From positions 124,001 to 188,000 of the forward strand of contig CAVSJA010000006.1 in assembly GCA_963728145.1 (NCBI GenBank): DNA of 64,000 nt, read 5' to 3'. The position numbers and the translations under genes were made by a program. The notes beneath the pieces were generated by a model. It was not told the origin of the DNA and did not search any database. It worked only from the letters and a program-made list of their open reading frames with translations. The DNA is from CAVSJA01 sp963728145 (lineage in GTDB: Bacteria; Bacteroidota; Bacteroidia; Chitinophagales; Chitinophagaceae). This document shows, one piece after another, positions 55,032 through 61,157 of this stretch (positions are counted from its first letter, which is position 1; every line of letters begins with the position of its first letter).

Positions 55032-55083
55032 CCCGAAGTTTCGGGACAACTAATTAACTAATCAACTAATTAACCAACCAACT
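55032..55083 (-). repeat. Gene-end hairpin and word repeat after the peroxidase gene
   Basis: CCCGAAGTTTCGGG hairpin (55032-55045) and GGTTAATTAGTTGATT words (55046-55083), next to the stop at 55085. Confidence 0.8.
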
Positions 55084-55084
55084 G

Positions 55085-55597
55085 CTAATTGAGGTACTTA
55101 GCCACATCTTCACTTGTGACTTTCGTTTTATGAGGTATTACAGCGATTAACTTTCCGTTTTCATCTAAAAGGAATTTTGTGAAATTCCATTTGATCGGAT
55201 CTTCAACGCCCAATTTCTTAGCTTCTTCGGTGAGATATTTGAATAGTGGATGAATATCATCTCCCTTTACAGAAACTTTTTCTGCCATTGGAAATGTTAC
55301 TCCATAATTTTTCTTACAGAATTCTTTAATCTCTTCATTTGTTCCTGGTTCCTGGCCTCCGAAATTATTTGCAGGGAAACCAACGATAACCAGTTTGTCT
55401 TTGTGTTGCTCATAAAAAGTTTCCAGGTCTGCATATTGAGGAGTATTCCCGCATTTGGAAGCAGTATTTACGATCAATACCTTTTTGCCCTTGAATTTTG
55501 AGAAATCTATCTGACCTCCTTCGAGTCCTGGTACCTTAAAATCATAGATGGACGTGAATACAGTAAGTGAAACAAAGAATATTAGTAAGCGTAGCAT
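55085..55597 (-). CDS. Glutathione peroxidase-family (thiol peroxidase) exported protein
   Basis: 170 residues with a short signal (MLRLLIFFVSLTVFTSI). The catalytic tetrad is present: C49 (NTASKCGNTPQY), Q82 (GFPANNFGGQEPG), W137 (IKWNFTKFLLD), plus the neighbouring Asn. Bacterial members use Cys instead of Sec and usually thioredoxin as donor. A resolving Cys candidate is C94 (IKEFCKKNYG). Reduces peroxides in the envelope. Confidence 0.92.
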   Translation of the reverse strand: MLRLLIFFVSLTVFTSIYDFKVPGLEGGQIDFSKFKGKKVLIVNTASKCGNTPQYADLETFYEQHKDKLVIVGFPANNFGGQEPGTNEEIKEFCKKNYGVTFPMAEKVSVKGDDIHPLFKYLTEEAKKLGVEDPIKWNFTKFLLDENGKLIAVIPHKTKVTSEDVAKYLN

Positions 55598-55657
55598 AGC
55601 GTTAAGTTTTACGATTATTAAAGGAAAAGCAAGTTAAGTTGATTTCTGATAAAATCC

Positions 55658-57055
55658 CTATTGCTTTTCGTAAGGCCCCAGGTCTGGGTTGCCTATGGCG
55701 CGGGAATTTCCATCAAGATCTACCGACAAGCCGGTGACAAAACCAAAATTGATGGCCGGCGAGGCTTCTTTTAATCTGAAATTGTAAAACCTTCTTTGAT
55801 TGTTAACGCTATCAAACAGAGGATCTTGATTAGGGAGTATATTCTGTGCTAAGCTGATATTACCCGGTGTAGTTTTTACTTTCCAAATGCAATTCCGGAA
55901 TATCAATGAATACGGGTTGGTTCCTTGTTTACCTGTAACTACTTCATCTTCTACTGTTCCATTATCTCCCCAAAAAATGCAGTTCTTGAATATTGCAGTC
56001 AGATCTGCCGTTAAGAAAGTATTGTCTTGCTTTATAAAATTTGTGATCAACAATACAGGTTCCTTGTGTTGAAGGAAAAGATTGGAATAGGCGACTGAAG
56101 TGCAATGTGTGAAATCATAATTTCCTCCATATGCAAGAATGATATTCTTTCCGCAATTACTCACTAATGTATTTTCTGCTGCTATCGAAGATCGGAGTGC
56201 AAGTAAGCCTGCATCATAACAATTGTCTATCTCACATTGCTTCAAAGTCAATTTCGGATTGGCATTAACGGAAGGTTGATCGGTTACCAGGCCCTGGAAT
56301 GCATTCTTTACAATCGTATAGGTTAATACATTATCCTTGCTTTGACCACGGAAAAATATTCCCGGCCATCCTGCGGGAAAATCGCGATAGGGGTCATCGA
56401 GACGATCGCCACGGAAGATCACTCTTGTGCTATCATATTTTTCACCGTTTGTTATTAAAGTTCCATCGATAACAATCGGTGCATCCGCGTGAACATAGAT
56501 CCTGCAACCTTTCTCGATGGTTAAGGTAATATTGGTATCTACCAGCAAGCCTCCAAGTATTACATAAGGTCGATTGTTGGTCCAGGTTTCATTAGCAGAA
56601 ATAATTTTTGAACGCAGGAAATTCGCATTTTGTCCCCATGCTTCAAGTTGCACCCAACGGGTATTGCCGTTATATTCTACTTTAATACTATCCTGTATCA
56701 CGAATGGAAGATTCGAAGCGGTTGGATCAATTGATACGTTTACAAAAACATGAAGACTATCATTAGCATCAATTTCCAGGTTGGAAACTGTTGGCCCTTT
56801 ATAACCATCCACATTTATTTTAAAAGCAGAACTTGCGCCACCAGCCAGCGAAACATTGCTCAATAACAATTTTTGATCATTCTCATTATAAATGCTGAAG
56901 AAATACGTAATTGAACCGGTAGTAGTAAAAACAGTATCAAAATGCAAGGTATCCGCGGAGATACCCAAACTTGCGCCCGGGCCCGTTATAAAACCTTCCT
57001 TTCTGCAGGAGGTAAAGATGAAGAAAAGACAGAGTATAGCGATAAATAGTCTCAT
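55658..57055 (-). CDS. Beta-helix lipoprotein
   Basis: 465 residues with lipoprotein signal (FIAILCLFFIFTSCRKEG). An N-terminal beta-sandwich (about 30-140; LHFDTVFTTTGSITYFFSIY) comes before a right-handed parallel beta-helix (about 165-420) with repeated hydrophobic-Asn coils (LTIEKGCRIYVHADAPIVID; LKQCEIDNCYDAGLLALRSS; IFKNCIFWGDNG). The end SPAINFGFVTGLSVDLDGNS with PDLGPYE is the common choice-of-anchor terminal block. Probably surface or periplasmic; ligand unknown. Confidence 0.85.
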   Translation of the reverse strand: MRLFIAILCLFFIFTSCRKEGFITGPGASLGISADTLHFDTVFTTTGSITYFFSIYNENDQKLLLSNVSLAGGASSAFKINVDGYKGPTVSNLEIDANDSLHVFVNVSIDPTASNLPFVIQDSIKVEYNGNTRWVQLEAWGQNANFLRSKIISANETWTNNRPYVILGGLLVDTNITLTIEKGCRIYVHADAPIVIDGTLITNGEKYDSTRVIFRGDRLDDPYRDFPAGWPGIFFRGQSKDNVLTYTIVKNAFQGLVTDQPSVNANPKLTLKQCEIDNCYDAGLLALRSSIAAENTLVSNCGKNIILAYGGNYDFTHCTSVAYSNLFLQHKEPVLLITNFIKQDNTFLTADLTAIFKNCIFWGDNGTVEDEVVTGKQGTNPYSLIFRNCIWKVKTTPGNISLAQNILPNQDPLFDSVNNQRRFYNFRLKEASPAINFGFVTGLSVDLDGNSRAIGNPDLGPYEKQ

Positions 57056-57103
57056 TAGCTGGTAAACACGCCGACAAGATATGAAGTTTCTAATTTTAAT
57101 GAC

Positions 57104-57161
57104 CCCGTCAACCCCGTCAACCCCATCAACCCCATCATTCCCGCGAAAGCGGGAACAACCA
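57104..57161 (-). repeat. Gene-end word repeat and palindrome copy 3 after comF
   Basis: CCCCGTCAACCCCATCAACC words and the CATTCCCGCGAAAGCGGG palindrome (57133-57160), between the comF stop and the next gene. Confidence 0.8.
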
Positions 57162-57190
57162 AAACGTTAAACGCTAAGTTAAATTGCACT

Positions 57191-57896
57191 TCAAGACGAG
57201 GTATAGGCCAAAGTTGCGATACTCAATTTAACTCCATCCGCCCTTAGTAATTCTATTCCGCAGGCTTCCAGGGTTGCGCCGGTTGTAATTACATCATCCA
57301 CTAGGAGTATATGACGGTTGCGGATCGCTACATCGTCTGTAAGCGTGAACTTTCCTTCAATATTTTTCCAGCGTTCTAACCTCCCCTTATGAGTTTGAGT
57401 TTCTGTATGGGTATTTCTTTGAATTACCTTTTTCAACAACGGTAAATTCATTGTTTCAGCAATCCCTTCGCAAAGCACGGTTGCCTGGTTATATCCTCTT
57501 TTCCTCTCTCTTCGGGCAAATAAGGGGAGAGGCACAAGGGCATCGATAAATCGGAAACGATTCGACTGAAGAAATGCATTTCCCATTTGGCGACCGAAGA
57601 ATTCGCCCAATTCTTTTTTACCATTGTATTTGAATTCATGCATCAGGTGTTGTAAGCAAGGAATCCTTGCTGAAATAATAATGACTGCTTACTGAAGCCA
57701 AAGGCAATCGCCCCCAGAAAATTTTTTCAACAGGATTGTTTGCATGCATATGAAAACGTGTTTGAGGCAAACGGTCCATGCAATGCAGGCAGATCAATTG
57801 TGATGGATCAAGAATATCCGAACCACAGCCTGCACAGATATGAGGAAAGAAAACATGTTCAAGACTATGAAGAATATTTTTCAGCGCTATCATCAA
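57191..57896 (-). pseudogene. comF: ComF-family phosphoribosyltransferase-like protein, frameshifted
   Basis: The two parts fit one protein: a zinc-type N-terminus (HICAGCGSDILDPSQLICLH, then C) with LASVSSHYYFSKDSLL in one frame and QHLMHEFKYNGKKELGEFFG in another. Skipping one base of the AA at 57654-57655 fuses them. The C-terminal PRTase motif HILLVDDVITTGATLEACG (PRPP-binding) is intact. ComF proteins are tied to DNA uptake or nucleotide metabolism. ComF starts with ATGATG overlapping the RadA stop (57893), so it is coupled to radA. Confidence 0.8.
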
Positions 57897-59287
57897 AACA
57901 AATATTGATAAATCTCTTCCACCTTACCCATCGAAACAATTTCAATATTGAATTTTGGCTTTTTAAGTTCTTTTTGACCCGATGATCTGAATGATTGGTT
58001 GTACTTCGATAGAATTATTTTTTCAAATCCCAATTTCTCTGCTTCTGCAATTCTTTGTTCAATTCTGTTTACAGCACGTATCTCGCCGCTAAGACCTACT
58101 TCACCGGTAAAACAAGTATGATGAGGAATAGGTACATCTTCATAAGAACTAAGCAATGCACAGAGTACTGCCAGGTCGATTGAAGGATCTTCAACTTTCA
58201 ATCCTCCTGCTATATTCAGGAATACATCTTTTACTCCAAAATGAAAACCACCTCTTTTTTCCAATACTGCAAGTAATAATTGCAAACGGCGAAGATCGAA
58301 TCCGGAAACAGTACGTTGAGGCGTTCCATAAACTGATTGCGTTACCAATGCCTGCACTTCAATTAGCAGAGGACGCATGCCTTCAATTGTTGCAGCTATG
58401 GCAATGCCACTGAGTTGATCTTCTTTTTGCGTGATAAGCATTTCACTTGGATTATTTACTCCACGCATGCCTTCTTCTGTCATTTCATAAATGCCTAATT
58501 CCGCTGTGCTACCAAATCTATTCTTCATCGTTCTTAAAATTCGATAGGCATAATGACGATCACCTTCAAATTGAAGTACAGTGTCCACCATATGTTCGAG
58601 GATCTTTGGACCGGCAATCGTGCCATCCTTGGTAATATGTCCAATAAGGAATACGGGTGTATTTGTTTCTTTTGCAAATCGTTGCAGTTCGGCAGCGGAT
58701 TCACGTATTTGCGAAATACTTCCCGGAGAAGAATCTATATATGGTGAATGAAGCGTTTGAATTGAATCAACAATTACGAGTTGGGGCTTAAGTTTTTTTA
58801 TTTCCTGGAATATGGTTTGGGTGGATGTTTCCGTAAGCAGGTAAAAATTATCGTTTTGAATATTCAGACGATCCGCCCGCATCTTTATTTGTTGTTCACT
58901 CTCCTCTCCGCTGATATAAAGTGTCGTAATGTCTTTCAGTAACAAGCCATTTTGCAAAAAAAGAGTGGATTTTCCAATTCCAGGTTCGCCGGCTATCAAT
59001 ACAATGCTGCCTGGAACAATTCCACCACCCAATACTCTGTTCAATTCGGGATCCGATGTTACAATTCGTTTTTGCTCACTGCTTGTGATCTCATTCAATG
59101 CAATGGTTCTCGTGCTTCTGCTATCTTCAGCAAAATCTTTCCATCCATTTTTTGTTTGAGGCGTTCCTTTATGGATCAATTCTTCGATGAAGGAATTCCA
59201 GGTAGCGCATGACGGACATTTGCCAATCCACTTCGCACTTTCATATCCACAATTAGAACAAAAGAAAGCAGTCTTTACTTTACTCAT
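57893..59287 (-). CDS. radA: DNA repair protein RadA (Sms)
   Basis: 464 residues. A zinc finger C10-x2-C13 ... C24-x2-C27 (FFCSNCGYESAKWIGKCPSC), Walker A GEPGIGKST (about 100-108), LVIVDSIQT-type Walker B, the RadA-specific KNRFG in MKNRFGSTAELGIYEM, and a Lon-like C-terminal domain (GIAIAATIEGMRPLLIEVQA; GLKVEDPSIDLAVLCALLSS; GEVGLSGEIRAV). It acts on recombination intermediates. ATG at 59287 after an AT-rich leader. Confidence 0.95.
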   Translation of the reverse strand: MSKVKTAFFCSNCGYESAKWIGKCPSCATWNSFIEELIHKGTPQTKNGWKDFAEDSRSTRTIALNEITSSEQKRIVTSDPELNRVLGGGIVPGSIVLIAGEPGIGKSTLFLQNGLLLKDITTLYISGEESEQQIKMRADRLNIQNDNFYLLTETSTQTIFQEIKKLKPQLVIVDSIQTLHSPYIDSSPGSISQIRESAAELQRFAKETNTPVFLIGHITKDGTIAGPKILEHMVDTVLQFEGDRHYAYRILRTMKNRFGSTAELGIYEMTEEGMRGVNNPSEMLITQKEDQLSGIAIAATIEGMRPLLIEVQALVTQSVYGTPQRTVSGFDLRRLQLLLAVLEKRGGFHFGVKDVFLNIAGGLKVEDPSIDLAVLCALLSSYEDVPIPHHTCFTGEVGLSGEIRAVNRIEQRIAEAEKLGFEKIILSKYNQSFRSSGQKELKKPKFNIEIVSMGKVEEIYQYLF

Positions 59288-59812
59288 TTTATAAAGTTAA
59301 GATGGAATTCATGTGGTTTGAATTTGTTAAACGTTTACTTAAAAAAACATTTTTAGCAACAGAAATTTTTTGTTGCAATTAGTTAATGAATAAAAACTTT
59401 TTTGAAGAAATTTTTAATTGAAAAGAAGAAGATAAAATCGAACAGTGAAGAAAAATAAATCAGGATTTTTATAAAAGTAAAAGGGCCAACATTACTGTTG
59501 ACCCTTTACTTACTAACCCATTAAATTCTGCCACTAAATTACAAATATGCACCACATAACAAAATTAATTTTGGAGGGTGTGAATAAAATTTGCGCAACC
59601 TCAATTCTTAAAAGGACTACTTTGTAAAACCTTCTTATTTAATTGATATTCAATAGGATATAACAGGTTGATTATCTCTTTGTGTATGAATGATAAATTG
59701 TCACCTTTTGTTATTCACACGATTGCGTGATGCCAAAAAATGTAAGAATTCTTGTCAATCTGACCCGCATTTATTTGGTCGCTTTTTTGATGCAATGAGG
59801 TAAAAAAACCTT
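59288..59812. other. AT-rich divergent intergenic region, possible small RNA
   Basis: No coding frame seen. It contains the hairpin at 59477-59509, which fits a minus-strand terminator, so a short minus-strand RNA made from the right part of this interval is possible. Another small hairpin (GCAACA/TGTTGC near 59357-59377) lies closer to radA. Nothing here identifies a known RNA family. Confidence 0.35.
59477..59509 (-). terminator. Hairpin with minus-strand U-rich tail
   Basis: GTAAAAGGGCCAACA (59477-59491) pairs with TGTTGACCCTTTAC (59496-59509) with one bulge and one G-U pair; the minus-strand RNA would end in CUUUUACUUUU. Confidence 0.6.
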
Positions 59813-60502
59813 ATGTATTCCTCATCATTTTTTTGGGTTTCCATTTTGTTGGTTGTGGTAAGTATGCTTGTGTCTGGAGTACTCAAATCCAAGTTCCATT
59901 CATACGCTTCAATTGCAATTTCAAGCGGCTTGACGGGCCACCAGGTTGCAGAAAAAATGCTTCGCGAAAATGGAATTTATGATGTGAAAATAGTTTCAGG
60001 GGAAGGGTTTCTAACCGACCACTATAACCCGGGTACGAAGACTATCAGTCTGAGTCCGGATGTCTATAACGGAATTTCTATTGCCGCAGCCGCAGTGGCG
60101 GCCCATGAGACGGGCCACGCGATCCAGCATAACACGGCATACCAATGGTTGTCGCTCCGGAGCGGGCTGGTTCCAATCGTCCAGTTCAGTGGCAGCATAG
60201 TTCAGTGGATCCTGCTCGCGGGCATCTTCCTTATCAATGTTTTCCCAGGTCTGCTTCTGGCCGGCATCATTATTTTTGCCACGACTACCCTTTTTGCTCT
60301 GATTACGCTTCCAGTCGAGTTCGATGCCAGTCGCCGGGCCCTGGCCTGGTTGAACCGGACCAATGTGGTCAATCAACGGGAGTATCCAAAAGCCAAAGAT
60401 GCTCTCAAGTGGGCGGCATTGACCTATGTAGTTGCGGCGGTGGCCTCAATTGTTACCCTGATTCAGTATCTCCTCATATATCAGAACCGGGATAGGAGAT
60501 AG
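59813..60502 (+). CDS. YugP-like zinc metallopeptidase, membrane-bound
   Basis: 229 residues: N-terminal TM (FFWVSILLVVVSMLVSGVLK), a soluble part with IVSGEGFLTDHYNPGTKTIS, the zinc motif H98-E-T-G-H102 (AVAAHETGHAIQH), two TM segments (FSGSIVQWILLAGIFLINVF; LLLAGIIIFATTTLFALITL), and a third-ligand block LPVEFDASRRALAWL with the distal Glu/Asp. Matches the YugP/neutral zinc metallopeptidase family of unknown substrate. Single gene. Confidence 0.9.
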   Translation: MYSSSFFWVSILLVVVSMLVSGVLKSKFHSYASIAISSGLTGHQVAEKMLRENGIYDVKIVSGEGFLTDHYNPGTKTISLSPDVYNGISIAAAAVAAHETGHAIQHNTAYQWLSLRSGLVPIVQFSGSIVQWILLAGIFLINVFPGLLLAGIIIFATTTLFALITLPVEFDASRRALAWLNRTNVVNQREYPKAKDALKWAALTYVVAAVASIVTLIQYLLIYQNRDRR

Positions 60503-61157
60503 TATAGAAAAACATAATATCTTCTCTTGGCCCTGCCTGGAATACCACATTTCTTTGGAACGGTTAGGGTTTTCCCTTTTCAGACTACCAGCGTAGATTG
60601 AGAATATTCCACATTTCGGATCCCAATGGGGTTCCACATTAATAATGGAAAGCTGTTACAGGAGTCGGCTGGTTTATGCATTTAAGGCGATTGGATTCCA
60701 GGAAAATTCAGCGTAAGAATTGCGGCGATTTCGGTCCTTGAGATTTGATACCGGTTAATGCATCGACTACAAATTCAATGTCGATGATTGCATATCCAAA
60801 GCCTTGAATCTGCACCAGCCTAATGCAAGTAGATACCAGGTGCTGGTTGCGTTAATACCGTGAACCCTGGCCTACGATATAAACCTCTAGTGTAAGTGTA
60901 ATCATTTAGAATCGCCTTGAAACAAATCCCTTAATTTAGAATAATGTAGTTCAGGCCCTTAGTTCATTGGTGAATTCCTTCATGTCTTTTTATTTTTTAT
61001 AATATCACGTTACCGCCCATATAATTTCCATAGACTACGAAGCGTTTCGAAGATGGCATCCGAGCAGCAATTGGAGCCCATTAATTGTCTGTTCATTAAT
61101 AATAGTTTAATTCTATTATTTTTGTTTTTCCTATTTCTAAAATCTAAAAATTGACTA
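60503..61157. other. Intergenic region before susC, no gene seen
   Basis: 655 bp with no good coding frame. The last 100 bp hold the probable susC promoter. The rest is of average composition and shows no word repeats; an RNA gene cannot be excluded by eye. Confidence 0.4.
61117..61124 (+). promoter_or_regulatory. Candidate -7 box for susC
   Basis: TATTTTTG matches TAnnTTTG; 33 bp before the ATG at 61158. A TTG lies too far upstream (29 bp), so the -33 part is uncertain. Confidence 0.4.
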
